Shown here: positions 1-7,819 of the stretch, piece by piece
Position numbering within the stretch: position 1 is the stretch's first letter
How the letters are laid out: every line of letters begins with the position of its first letter
Source: Streptomyces sp. TLI_053
GTDB lineage: Bacteria > Actinomycetota > Actinomycetes > Streptomycetales > Streptomycetaceae
NCBI RefSeq assembly: GCF_900105395.1
Contig: NZ_LT629775.1
Coordinates: 6,475,501-6,539,500, forward strand
Direction of reading: 5' to 3'
Length of the DNA stretch: 64,000 nucleotides
The notes under the pieces: model-generated
Databases searched by the model: none
What the model was told of the DNA's origin: nothing
What the model saw: only the letters and a program-made list of their open reading frames with translations
Made by a program: the position numbers and the translations under genes

Positions 1-940
1 GGCTGCTGGCCGGCTGAGCGGCCGGGCGGATCTCTGACAGGATCGCCTCGGCGCCTTGGTCCAGGAGAAGGCCGGCCACCTGGATACCCAGCTTCTCCGG
101 CTCCGAGACGGGGCCGGAGAGGCGGGCCTCGACCTGCTCGGTCCCGTCCAGGGCGGTGACCTGCGCGTGCAGCGACAGCATGTCGCCGGTGGCCTTCGCG
201 TAGGCGCCGACCGGGACCGAGCACCCGCCGTGCAGTTCGCCGAGCACCGCCCGCTCGGCCCGCACCTCCGCGTCCACCACCGGGTCGCCGGTGTCGGCCA
301 GGATCTCGCGGGCCAGCTCGTTGTCCTCGCGGATCTGGATTCCGAGTGCCCCCTGGCCGGGGCTCGGCGGGAACTGGTCGAGCGGCAGCAGCTCGCCGAT
401 CACGTCGTCCAGGCCGAGTCGGACCAGCCCGGCCGCGGCCAGGACGACACCGTCCAGGTTCAGTGTCTTGAGCTTGTTCAACCGGGGCGGAACGTTGCCG
501 CGGATCGGCACGAACACCAGGTCCGGGCGGACGTGCAGCAGCTGGGCGATCCGGCGGGCCGCCGACGTGCCGACCCGGCCGCCCTTCGGCAGGGCGGCCA
601 GCGTCGAGCCACACAGCGCGTCCCGCACGTCCTCGCGGCCGGGCGGGGGCAGCAGCACCAGGCCGGGCGGGTTGCTGGTCGGCAGGTCCTTCAGCGAGTG
701 GACGATCACGTCCACCTCGCCCCGCACCAGCGCGGCTTCCTGCTCGGTGGAGAACGCGGAGCCGCCCGAGCGGGCCGACACCTGCGACAGGGCCGTCTTC
801 CGGTCCCGGTCACCGCCTTCGAGGATCACCTGGTGGCGGAACTCGACGTCGGGGAAACGGTCCCGCAGCGGCGCCAGGAACTCCTTGACCTGCGCTCGCG
901 CGAGGTGACTGGCCCGCGATCCGACAATCAGCGTCCGCAT
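1..940 (-). CDS. hemC: Porphobilinogen deaminase (hydroxymethylbilane synthase), 3' end outside window
   Basis: Cytoplasmic tetrapyrrole enzyme that joins four porphobilinogens into hydroxymethylbilane for heme and corrinoid synthesis. The frame opens with ATG at 940 (MRTLIVGSRASHLARAQ) and is still open at base 1 after 313 codons, which is close to the family's full length, so only a short C-terminus is missing. The catalytic Asp lies in HSLKD (D85), and the dipyrromethane-cofactor cysteine is C240 in GGCSVPVG. The upstream neighbour is a divergent accessory regulator at 1319, not hemA, so this copy is not in the usual streptomycete hemA-hemC order; what follows it is out of view. A second hemC elsewhere in the genome is possible. 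Identity is secure; the operon context is not. Confidence 0.95.
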   Translation of the reverse strand, partial: MRTLIVGSRASHLARAQVKEFLAPLRDRFPDVEFRHQVILEGGDRDRKTALSQVSARSGGSAFSTEQEAALVRGEVDVIVHSLKDLPTSNPPGLVLLPPPGREDVRDALCGSTLAALPKGGRVGTSAARRIAQLLHVRPDLVFVPIRGNVPPRLNKLKTLNLDGVVLAAAGLVRLGLDDVIGELLPLDQFPPSPGQGALGIQIREDNELAREILADTGDPVVDAEVRAERAVLGELHGGCSVPVGAYAKATGDMLSLHAQVTALDGTEQVEARLSGPVSEPEKLGIQVAGLLLDQGAEAILSEIRPAAQPASS

Positions 941-1318
941 TCCCGAACTCCCGGCACCTGAAGAGATGTTGACCGCATGTTAGTCGAACGTCGGCCTACC
1001 TTTTTCCGACGGTTTGTCGGAGTCGTGATTGGAGAGATCGAATACCGCCCACCCGCCGCACGATCCATATCGGTGCCCGCGGTCCCACGCCGGGCGGCGG
1101 GTGGTGGTTCTGCCTGTCGTCCGGCAATTCAAAGCGCGAGGGCGCATTGTTGGGCGCGAGTGCGCCGGGGTGGGTGCGCGTGCGCCGCCCGATCGGGTGA
1201 TGGGGATGAGGTTTCCGGGGCTGTTCGCTGGACTAGCGTGATCATTGCGTTCAGCAAAGGAAAGCCCCGGCGGTGCGCCAACACCCCGGGGAACGGCACC
1301 AGGAGACGGACCTCCAAG
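941..1318. other. Divergent intergenic region between hemC and the HTH gene
   Basis: No convincing gene. The first 100 bases are AT-richer than the surroundings, with a run of T at about 1000-1005 and a short hairpin (CCGAC / GTCGG, about 1007-1021). This should hold the hemC promoter on the reverse strand and the promoter of the gene at 1319 on the forward strand. An AGGAG at 1301-1305 precedes the ATG at 1319 with a rather long 13-base gap. Confidence 0.4.
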
Positions 1319-2200
1319 ATGCAGATCAATCGTATCCCCAAGCACGCGCCCGGGTACACGATCCTCGACAACGGGCATGTCGTGCGGAAGCACTCGCTCA
1401 GTTGGGCGGCGCGCGGGTTGCTCGGGTACCTCCTCAGTCTGCCGAACGGGGCCCGCGAGGACGTACGGACCCTGGCCGCGAAGAGTGTCGAGGGGCGGGC
1501 GACGGTGGCCCGGGCGCTGCGGGAGCTGGAGGCGGCCGGGCACTACGTGCGGCGGACCGTGCGCGACCCCCTGACGGGGCGGGTGACGACGGCTGTCTCC
1601 GTGCATGAAGTGCCCTTGGCGGACAAGGCGGTTCACACGTTGCCACCGGTTCCCGTGGCACCGGCCTCCGGGGCGCCCGGTGCCGGGAAGGCGGGAAGCC
1701 CCTCCTTGAGGGCAAGGACGGTGAGGCGGAAGGAACCTTCCGTCCTTCCGGCGATCCCGACAGCGCCCCGGATGACGGAGGGGATGGGTCTTCTGATCGA
1801 ACTCGGTTGCCGGGAGCCGGCGTTGGCGCTGGCCGGCAAGCCGCTGGCGGACCAGGCCGCGCGGGTGGAGGGCCTGTTGGCGGGCGGATGGCCGGCGGAC
1901 GCGCTGATGGGCATCCTGGCCGCGCCGCTGCCGGGGAAGGTGACCCACAGCGTTGCGGCGATCCTCGGCGGGCGGTTGACGAAGGTGCCGCCCGTTCCCT
2001 TGCGCCGTGGCTGCGCGGTGAAGTCGTTGGCGGTGCCGCGACCGAGGCAGCACGAGTGCGCGGGGCGGGACGGCATGTGCGGCCGTCCCGTCGGCGGAGT
2101 GGGAGAGCTGTGCACGGGCTGCCGCCCGCCCCGGGCGGTGGGGGACTGGACGGTGTTGCGGCACTCGATCCAGTCGGTCGGGGAGGTGGCCTGCGGGTGA
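1319..2200 (+). CDS. Winged helix-turn-helix protein with C-terminal zinc-ribbon-like cysteines
   Basis: Predicted DNA-binding protein of 293 aa of the kind common in accessory parts of streptomycete genomes; no pathway known. The first 100 residues (MQINRIPKHAPGYTILDNGH onward) form a winged helix with the turn around LAAKSVEGRATVARALRELE. A variable basic linker and a helical middle follow, and the last 60 residues contain C-x5-C-x8-C-x2-C (ECAGRDGMC through CTGC), which should bind zinc. An ATG start at 1319 is preferred over upstream in-frame starts because the conserved N-terminus begins there. A short inverted repeat lies just past the stop codon. The gene is divergent from hemC, and its base use is less strictly GC3 than the core genes, in keeping with acquired DNA. 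Confidence 0.7.
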   Translation: MQINRIPKHAPGYTILDNGHVVRKHSLSWAARGLLGYLLSLPNGAREDVRTLAAKSVEGRATVARALRELEAAGHYVRRTVRDPLTGRVTTAVSVHEVPLADKAVHTLPPVPVAPASGAPGAGKAGSPSLRARTVRRKEPSVLPAIPTAPRMTEGMGLLIELGCREPALALAGKPLADQAARVEGLLAGGWPADALMGILAAPLPGKVTHSVAAILGGRLTKVPPVPLRRGCAVKSLAVPRPRQHECAGRDGMCGRPVGGVGELCTGCRPPRAVGDWTVLRHSIQSVGEVACG

Positions 2201-2204
2201 AGAT

Positions 2205-2260
2205 GGTGCCTCCGGCGCAGTGGCACCTCCGCGCCTCCCGGTTCACCCGCCTGCAGGCGG
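2205..2260 (+). terminator. Possible terminator hairpins after the HTH gene
   Basis: An inverted repeat GGTGCC / GGCACC (2205-2210 and 2222-2227) starts 4 bases after the stop codon, followed by a 14-bp perfect palindrome CCGCCTGCAGGCGG (2247-2260). No T run follows, which is normal in this group. The second element lies inside the doubtful reverse gene at 2243-2605. Confidence 0.35.
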
Positions 2261-2605
2261 AAGGTGGTGGGTGGTTGCGTCCTCCCGTGCGCTCCCGCAC
2301 CGGGCGAGGGTGACACGACCTGACGAAGGTGCCCTGCGGCCTTTCCCGTCTCGTCTCTCCGCGTGGCGGTCGTGCCCAGTTCGGCGAGGTGGGGGGAGGA
2401 AGGTCACGTCCAGCTGGTCCGCCGGGTGCAGCAGGCCGCGCTCGCAGGTCTCCGCAGTCCAAACGATGCAGCGGGACCGAGGACAGGCGGGATTGATTCC
2501 GATCTCGCCTTTCGGGATCGTGCCGTTGAACGGCGTCGGGATGCCGTGACCGGGACGGTCTTTCCTGATCGCTGTTCGAGGGACAGGGGAGGTTCTTCCT
2601 CTCAC
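2243..2605 (-). CDS. Doubtful small cysteine-containing protein
   Basis: A reverse-strand frame of 120 codons with GTG at 2605. The central part reads like real protein: NGTIPKGEIGINPACPRSRC, then WTAETCERGLLHPADQLDV, with three cysteines and mostly G/C third bases. It lies 35 bp downstream of the small gene ending at 2641 and on the same strand, so it could be the last member of that micro-operon. There is no good ribosome binding site before GTG 2605, and the N-terminal part looks non-coding, so the true start may be further in or the gene may be decayed. The rest of 2201-2640 holds nothing else that I recognise. Confidence 0.35.
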   Translation of the reverse strand: MRGRTSPVPRTAIRKDRPGHGIPTPFNGTIPKGEIGINPACPRSRCIVWTAETCERGLLHPADQLDVTFLPPPRRTGHDRHAERRDGKGRRAPSSGRVTLARCGSAREDATTHHLPPAGG

Positions 2606-2640
2606 ACGTGTGATGGGTGGTGCCGTAGGGACGTTGCGCG

Positions 2641-2844
2641 TCAGCCGTCTCGGTGCTGCGGGCAGCGGCAGGCGGGCCAGGTGGCCGAGGAGTGGTAGGC
2701 GTAGGCGTCGGGTTCCGACTCCACGGTGATGACGCCGGAGTCGTCGTACCGGGTACCGTCCTTCGCGATCTTGAACGTACGGATGTACAGGCCATGGCGG
2801 CGGTCCTCGGGGAGCTTGAAGTCCGGGGAGTTCTCGGCGCTCAC
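2641..2844 (-). CDS. Small hypothetical protein (67 aa)
   Basis: Unrecognised 67-residue soluble protein, MSAENSPDFKLPEDRRHGLY onward, ending CRCPQHRDG. The central part (IRTFKIAKDGTRYDDSG) looks like a beta-hairpin; two C-terminal cysteines (CRC) and a histidine could bind metal. Its ATG overlaps the stop of the preceding gene by 4 bp (ATGA, 2841-2844), so translation is probably coupled. It is the third gene of a reverse run beginning at 3220, divergent from the HTH-TPR regulator at 3438. Function unknown. Confidence 0.55.
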   Translation of the reverse strand: MSAENSPDFKLPEDRRHGLYIRTFKIAKDGTRYDDSGVITVESEPDAYAYHSSATWPACRCPQHRDG

Positions 2845-2987
2845 GCGGCTGCCTCCCGGTGCTTCTTGCGGCGACGGCGACCGGCGGCGAGCTGATGCAG
2901 GACCAGGGCGCGTCGGCGGGCTCGCTCCCGGTTCGGGACGAGGACGACCGTCCGACCGTCAGCCTGAATGAGCTTGTAGCTGATCAC
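2841..2987 (-). CDS. Small basic hypothetical protein (48 aa)
   Basis: A 48-residue, very basic protein: MISYKLIQADGRTVVLVPNR, then an Arg/Lys-rich helix ending GRRRRKKHREAAA. I choose GTG at 2987 because it overlaps the previous stop as GTGA (2984-2987), the same 4-bp pattern as the next junction; a longer frame to 3053 would overlap the upstream gene by 70 bp. The basic tail could contact nucleic acid, but that is only a guess. Middle gene of the micro-operon 3220-2641. Confidence 0.5.
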   Translation of the reverse strand: MISYKLIQADGRTVVLVPNRERARRRALVLHQLAAGRRRRKKHREAAA

Positions 2988-3220
2988 GCGACGCTCCCGA
3001 AATGGACACTCCTGGTCACGCCACAGGGCCAGGGGATCTCGCACCGGACGCACAGCCCGTCATTGCTGCGGTGCTCGTCCAGCAGCATGCGATTGCTGGT
3101 CGCGGCGGCGCCCTCCTGCGTCGGACTCGTGGATCGGCGCGGGATCGGCCGATTGGGTGCCATTGGCGTGGCGGTGGCGTTGAGGCTCCACGGGTGCGGT
3201 GTGCGGTCGGCGGTCGTCAT
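2984..3220 (-). CDS. Small protein with a C-x2-C-x5-C motif (78 aa)
   Basis: First gene of the micro-operon. ATG 3220 (MTTADRTPHPWS) is preferred because GGAGAA lies about 5 bases before it; an ATG at 3271 would add 17 residues. The N-terminal 40 residues are Pro/Ser/Thr-rich and probably disordered. The C-terminal third, LLDEHRSNDGLCVRCEIPWP plus C, resembles the short CxxC...PC modules of small streptomycete proteins often found near XRE-type regulators. It may bind zinc. It is divergent from the HTH-TPR gene at 3438, and the shared 217-bp spacer should carry both promoters. Role unknown. Confidence 0.55.
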   Translation of the reverse strand: MTTADRTPHPWSLNATATPMAPNRPIPRRSTSPTQEGAAATSNRMLLDEHRSNDGLCVRCEIPWPCGVTRSVHFGSVA

Positions 3221-3395
3221 CAGCTTCTCCGAGGTCGCGAGTTGGCGGGGCGACTTCGATGCCGAATTCACAGCTGGAGCCGCCGCAGGCCACCGCTCCG
3301 CAGGGCCTCAGGGGCCGAATCGGCCCCACCCGTGGGCGGCATGCAGTTAGTGAACCGCCCAATCGTTACTGGGAGTACGGTGTTGGGCACGCTGT

Positions 3396-3413
3396 GCGGT
3401 TTAAGCGGTTTAA
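3396..3413 (+). promoter_or_regulatory. Tandem 9-bp direct repeat before the HTH-TPR regulator
   Basis: Two perfect copies of GCGGTTTAA (3396-3404, 3405-3413) lie 11 bases before the GGGAGG ribosome binding site. The spacer 3221-3437 is otherwise AT-richer than the coding DNA and includes TTACTGGGAG at about 3366. The repeat is well placed to be an operator for the regulator itself. Which promoter it controls is not visible. Confidence 0.4.
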
Positions 3414-3437
3414 CGGCCCGTCAGGGAGGTGGATGAT

Positions 3438-4820
3438 TTGGCGCCGACGAGGGAACCGAACGAGCGGCTGCGGAAGGTCATCGACGGGACGAGGCTCTCC
3501 GGCGATGCGATCGCGCGCCTGGTCAGACGGGTGGCGGCCGAGCACGACGAACTCCTGGAGACCAACAAGTCGAGCATCACGCACTGGAAGAACGGTGGTC
3601 AGCCGGCCGGTAACGTCGGTGCCTTCCTGGCCGAGGCGTTGAGCCGCGCGCTCGGCGGACGGGTCGTGACACTGGAGGAGATCGGTCTGATCGCGCCCGC
3701 ACCCCGGAAAGCCGACTGGGACGCGGATACGCTGAGCGCGCTGGCCGAACTCGGGAGAGCCGACGTGGACGTGGAACGCAGGCGGGCGCTGGGGGTGGCG
3801 GTCTACTCGGTGGCCGGGCTCTCCCTGCCCGGTGAGGACTGGTGGCAGCGCATGGCTGAGCGGGGCAGCGTGCGCGGCTCCGCCGCAACCCGGCGGGTCG
3901 GCCCGGGCGACCTGGCAGCCGTCCGCGAGATGACCACCTTGTTCTCGCAGGTCGATCAACGGCGAGGCGGTGGCCACGCCTGGACCTCGGTGGTGCAGTA
4001 TCTGGCGACCGACGTCACCGCCCACCTGCGGGGGAGGTTCACCGACGGGCGGGTGCGTCGTGACCTCTTCTCCGCAGCCAGTGAACTCGCCTACCTGGCA
4101 GGCTGGATGGCGTTCGACGCTGGCCAGCATGCGACGGCGCAGCGGTACTTCGCCGAGGCCGTGAAGCTCGCGGCCGAGGCAGACGATCCGCCGATGGCCG
4201 CCCACGTGCTGCGGGCGATGACACACCAGGCCATCGACCTCGGGCACCACCAGCAGGCTCTCGACCTCGCCGCCGCATCCGTCGACGGTGACCGGTACGC
4301 GCTCGCCTCCCCGAGGGAGCGGGCCCTCCTCGGCGTGGTCCACGCCCGGAGCCTGGCCGCCGCCGGGCGCAGGAACGCCGCTGCCAAGGCACTACTGCGG
4401 GCCGAGGGAGACCTGTCCGCCGCGAGCGACGGCATTGCCGAGCCGGACCGGGTGTTCTTCTTCGGCGAGGCCAGCCTGGCCCACGAGACCGCGTGCACCC
4501 TGCGCGACATCGGAGACCTCGACGGCTCCGTGCGCGAGTTCCACCGCAGCGTCCGCACCCGCAGGGCGACGAGCTTCACCCGCACCCACGCGGTGACGCT
4601 GGGATATCTCGGCTCCGTGTACGCGCAGACGAGCAACATCGACCGCGCCTGCGCCACCTGGTCGCAGGCGCTCGACGCCATGGACGGAGTGCGGTCCGGC
4701 CGCACCCGACAGGCCGCCGCCGATATGCGCACTCTGCTCTCCCCCTATCGACGGCGCGGTAGTGCGGCGATCGGCGAGATCGACGCGCGCGCCGCCGCGT
4801 ACCTTTCCGGAACAGCCTGA
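3438..4820 (+). CDS. HTH regulator with TPR-like helical C-terminus
   Basis: A 460-residue cytoplasmic regulator. Residues 1-75 form an XRE-like helix-turn-helix (NERLRKVIDGTRLSGDAIAR, then SSITHWKNGGQPAGN). From about residue 140 to the end there are repeated helix pairs with the TPR pattern (LAYLAGWMAFDAGQHATAQR, then similar units to LGYLGSVYAQTSNIDRACAT). Such proteins often sit beside tiny genes in streptomycetes and act as growth-phase or signal-responsive switches. I choose TTG 3438, because GGGAGG at 3424-3429 is 8 bases before it; GTG 3429 would overlap the binding site. It is divergent from the micro-operon, and trmO follows 13 bp downstream, so the two may be cotranscribed. Ligand and targets unknown. 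Confidence 0.8.
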   Translation: MAPTREPNERLRKVIDGTRLSGDAIARLVRRVAAEHDELLETNKSSITHWKNGGQPAGNVGAFLAEALSRALGGRVVTLEEIGLIAPAPRKADWDADTLSALAELGRADVDVERRRALGVAVYSVAGLSLPGEDWWQRMAERGSVRGSAATRRVGPGDLAAVREMTTLFSQVDQRRGGGHAWTSVVQYLATDVTAHLRGRFTDGRVRRDLFSAASELAYLAGWMAFDAGQHATAQRYFAEAVKLAAEADDPPMAAHVLRAMTHQAIDLGHHQQALDLAAASVDGDRYALASPRERALLGVVHARSLAAAGRRNAAAKALLRAEGDLSAASDGIAEPDRVFFFGEASLAHETACTLRDIGDLDGSVREFHRSVRTRRATSFTRTHAVTLGYLGSVYAQTSNIDRACATWSQALDAMDGVRSGRTRQAAADMRTLLSPYRRRGSAAIGEIDARAAAYLSGTA

Positions 4821-4833
4821 TGAGGAGTCACTG

Positions 4834-5325
4834 ATGGCAGACGGTGCAACGTTCGAGGTCGAGGCGCTGGGTCAGGTGGTCGGCGGTCGGACCGAACCGA
4901 CGGACGACTTCTGGGGCGGCACCCGGGCGATCGTCCGGCTGGATGGATCCCGCTTCACCGCCGACGCGACCAAGGGCCTGGAGGATTTCTCGCACCTGGA
5001 GATCGTCTTCCGGTTCCATCTCACCGACCCGACCGATCTGAACCTCGGCGCCCGTCGGCCCCGGGACAACCCGGAGTGGCCGGAGGTCGGGATCTTCGGT
5101 CACCGCAACATGCGACGTCTGAACTGGCTGGGTGTGTCGCGTTGCCGCCTGCTCAAGGTCGACGGGCTGGACCTGCACGTCGAGGACCTCGACGCCGTCG
5201 ACGGCACGCCGGTCCTGGACGTGAAGCCGTGGTTCGGTGAGATGGGACCTCGTGGGGAGCAGCGACAGGCCGACTGGACGACTGTCATGCTCCGCGACTA
5301 CTTCGCGCCCGGGGCCGGTGACTGA
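4834..5325 (+). CDS. trmO: TrmO-type tRNA t6A37 N6-methyltransferase
   Basis: SAM-dependent methyltransferase family (UPF0066/VirR fold) that methylates threonylcarbamoyl-A37 of tRNA-Thr. Family landmarks appear in order across 163 aa: an early TEPTDDFWGG loop, GLEDFSHLEIVFRFH near residue 50, RPRDNPEWPEVGIFGHRNMR around 75, LNWLGVSRCRLLKVDG, and the closing DGTPVLDVKPWF. It is a single-domain form, shorter than the E. coli enzyme, which has an extra C-terminal domain. ATG 4834 follows TGAGGAG with a 6-base gap; the gene begins 13 bp after the HTH-TPR regulator. It faces the ECF operon, only 23 bp away. The fold is certain; the exact tRNA target in this organism is inferred. Confidence 0.8.
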   Translation: MADGATFEVEALGQVVGGRTEPTDDFWGGTRAIVRLDGSRFTADATKGLEDFSHLEIVFRFHLTDPTDLNLGARRPRDNPEWPEVGIFGHRNMRRLNWLGVSRCRLLKVDGLDLHVEDLDAVDGTPVLDVKPWFGEMGPRGEQRQADWTTVMLRDYFAPGAGD

Positions 5326-5348
5326 CGGCTGACCGGGGCGGGCCGTTC

Positions 5349-6200
5349 TCAGTCGGTCGGAGGCCGGAAGGTGACCGGGGCGGCGAAGGCGGCGCGGCGG
5401 GTGGCGCGGCGCAGGGCGCGCAGGACCGGGGTGCCGAGGGTGAGGCAGAGGACCACGGTGAGGGCGGCGCGGGGGAGGTCCCAGCCGAGGGAGGTGGTGA
5501 GGCAGTAGACGGCGAAGCGGACCAGGTTCTCGGAGACCGGGTCGCCGGGGACGAAGGAGATCGAGCTCGCCAGGCCGGCGATGTAGGGCCAGCCCTGGAG
5601 GTTCATCACCACGCCGTAGAGCAGCGAGGCGACGGCCCCGTAGCCGGCGAGCAGGGCGAGTTCGCGGCGGCCGCGCAGCCGGGCCGGGCCGGGGAGCAGG
5701 CCCGCGCCGAGGCAGACCCAGCCCATGGCGAGCATCTGGAACGGCAGCCAGGGGCCGACGCCGCCGGTGAGCAGGGCCGACGCGAACATCGACAGCGCGC
5801 CGAGGACGAAACCGAAGCCCGGTCCGAGGACCCGGCCGGACAGCACCATCAGGAAGAACATCGGCTCCAGTCCGGCCGTGCCCGCACCGAGCGGGCGCAG
5901 GGCGGCGCCGGCGGCGGCGAGGACGCCGAGGAGTGCGACGGACTTGGCGTCCAGCCCGGGGGCTCCGCCGCCCGCCGTCCGGCCCTCGGAGATCTGGGCG
6001 ACGACGACGGCCAGGAGCAGCGGGAGCAGCAGGGCGAACAGCCAGGGGGCGTCGGCGGAGTGGCCGACCAGGGCGGAGTCGGTGGAGGCGAGCAGCGGCC
6101 AGCCGAAGCCGGCCACGCCGACCAGGGAGGTCAGGGCCAGGGCGAGGACGGAACGGCGGCCGAGCGCTACCGGGCGGGCGAGGAGGGAGGGCGGGGTCAT
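5349..6200 (-). CDS. ECF transporter substrate-binding membrane subunit (S), probably for cobalamin
   Basis: Integral membrane protein (283 aa) with about six hydrophobic segments, for example VLALALTSLVGVAGFGWPLL and FLMVLSGRVLGPGFGFVLGA, ending in a basic cytoplasmic tail. S subunits bind the vitamin and dock on the T-A-A' module encoded just upstream. It resembles the proposed B12-specific CbrT group, and the operon is led by a cobalamin riboswitch, which is the main reason to call the substrate. ATG 6200 overlaps the ATPase stop (ATGA). It is the last of five genes. The S-subunit call is firm; the substrate is inferred from regulation. Confidence 0.8.
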   Translation of the reverse strand: MTPPSLLARPVALGRRSVLALALTSLVGVAGFGWPLLASTDSALVGHSADAPWLFALLLPLLLAVVVAQISEGRTAGGGAPGLDAKSVALLGVLAAAGAALRPLGAGTAGLEPMFFLMVLSGRVLGPGFGFVLGALSMFASALLTGGVGPWLPFQMLAMGWVCLGAGLLPGPARLRGRRELALLAGYGAVASLLYGVVMNLQGWPYIAGLASSISFVPGDPVSENLVRFAVYCLTTSLGWDLPRAALTVVLCLTLGTPVLRALRRATRRAAFAAPVTFRPPTD

Positions 6201-7819
6201 GCGTCGGGTCCGATCCGGTCGAGGGCCCCGGCCACCTGGTGGACGGTGAGCCAGGGCCCCGGGGCGAGGATCTTGGCGACCTGCGGGGCGAACGCCGGCG
6301 AGCCGAGCACCACCTCCGGCGTCGGGCCGTCCGCGACGATCTCGCCGTCGGCCAGGACGGCCGTGCGGTCGGAGAGTTCGGCGGCCAGTTCGACGTCGTG
6401 GGTGGCGAGCAGGACGCCGTGGCCCTCGGCGGCGAGGCCGCGCAGGATCTCGACCAGCCGGGCCTTGGCCGCGTAGTCGAGGCCCCGGGTGGGCTCGTCG
6501 AGCAGGATCAGCGGCGGGCGGGCGGTCAGGACCACCGCCAGGGCGAGGGTGAGCCGCTGGCCCTCGGAGAGGTCGCGCGGGTGGACGGCGTCGGGCAGGC
6601 CGGGCAGCAGCCGTTCCACCAGGGCCCGGCAGGTGCCGGGTTCGGCGCCCGCGTCGTGGTCGGCGGAGGCGCACTCGGCGGTGACGCTCTCGCCGTACAG
6701 CAGGTCGCGCGGGTCCTGCGGGACGAGGCCGACCTGGCGGACGAGTTCGGCGGGCCGGGTGCGGTGCGGGGTGCGGCCGCCGACGTCGACCGAGCCGGAG
6801 GCCGGGGCGTGCAGGCCGACCAGGGCGCCGAGCAGGGTGGACTTGCCGGCGCCGTTGCGGCCCATCAGGGCGGTGATCGTTCCGGCGTGCAGGGTGAGGT
6901 CGACGCCGCGCAGGGCCGGGACCGGGCCGCGCCGGACCACCAGGCGGGAGGCGGTGGCGAGCGGGGTGCCGGTGGCGGAGGCGGCCGGGGCGGCGGGCGG
7001 CCGGTGGCCGTCCAGCCGGGCGCGCAGCCCGGCCGCCCGGCGGCGGGCGTCGCGGACGGTGAGCGGCAGCGGGTGCCAGCCGGCCAGCCGGCCGAGCCCG
7101 ACCACCGGCGGGTGGACCGGTGAGTGCGCCATGATCCCGGCGGGCTCGCCCAGGACCGGCGGCGCGCCGGGGGTCAGCAGCAGGACCCGGTCGGCGTACT
7201 GGACCACGCGCTCCAGCCGGTGCTCGGCCATCAGCACGGTGGTGCCGAGGTCGTGGACCAGTCGCTGGAGCACCGCCAGCACCTCCTCGGCGGCGCCCGG
7301 GTCGAGCGCGGAGGTCGGCTCGTCCAGGACCAGGACCTTCGGGTGGACGGTGAGCACCGAGCCGATGGCGACCCGCTGCTGCTGGCCGCCGGAGAGCGAG
7401 CCGAGCGCCCGCTGCCGCAGCTCGGCCAGGCCGAGGAGGTCGAGGGTCTCCTCGACCCGGCGCCGCATCACGTCCGGGGGCAGGCCCAGGGACTCCATGC
7501 CGTAGGCGAGTTCGTCCTCGACCGTGTCGGTGACGAAGTGCGCCCGCGGGTCCTGGCCCACCGTGCCGACCAGGTCGGCGAGGTCGCGCGGGCGGTGCTC
7601 CCGGGTGTCGCGCCCGTCGACGGTCACCCGGCCGTGCAGCACGCCGCCGGTGAAGTGCGGGACGAGGCCGCTCACGGTGCCCAGCAGGGTCGACTTGCCG
7701 GAGCCCGACGGGCCGACGAGCAGGCAGAGTTCGCCCTCGGGCACGGTCAGGTCGACGCCGTCGATCGTGGGCGCCTCGGCGTCGGCGTACTGGACGCCGA
7801 CCTGGTCGAAGGTGATCAC
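6197..7819 (-). CDS. ECF transporter ATPase, two fused ABC domains
   Basis: Energises the ECF vitamin transporter from the cytoplasmic face. In 540 aa it carries both ATPases (A and A') in one chain. Domain 1: Walker A GPSGSGKST (residues 36-44), signature LSGGQQQR, Walker B VLVLDEPTSALD, His switch in MAEH. Domain 2: Walker A GRNGAGKST near residue 325, the variant signature LSEGQ, Walker B LILLDEPTRGLD, switch LATHD. All catalytic motifs look intact. Start GTG 7819 follows GGGAGG; the start overlaps the T-subunit stop by 4 bp (GTGA), and its own stop overlaps the S-subunit ATG. It probably corresponds to the predicted CbrU of actinobacterial B12 transporters; that name is from memory. Confidence 0.9.
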   Translation of the reverse strand: MITFDQVGVQYADAEAPTIDGVDLTVPEGELCLLVGPSGSGKSTLLGTVSGLVPHFTGGVLHGRVTVDGRDTREHRPRDLADLVGTVGQDPRAHFVTDTVEDELAYGMESLGLPPDVMRRRVEETLDLLGLAELRQRALGSLSGGQQQRVAIGSVLTVHPKVLVLDEPTSALDPGAAEEVLAVLQRLVHDLGTTVLMAEHRLERVVQYADRVLLLTPGAPPVLGEPAGIMAHSPVHPPVVGLGRLAGWHPLPLTVRDARRRAAGLRARLDGHRPPAAPAASATGTPLATASRLVVRRGPVPALRGVDLTLHAGTITALMGRNGAGKSTLLGALVGLHAPASGSVDVGGRTPHRTRPAELVRQVGLVPQDPRDLLYGESVTAECASADHDAGAEPGTCRALVERLLPGLPDAVHPRDLSEGQRLTLALAVVLTARPPLILLDEPTRGLDYAAKARLVEILRGLAAEGHGVLLATHDVELAAELSDRTAVLADGEIVADGPTPEVVLGSPAFAPQVAKILAPGPWLTVHQVAGALDRIGPDA

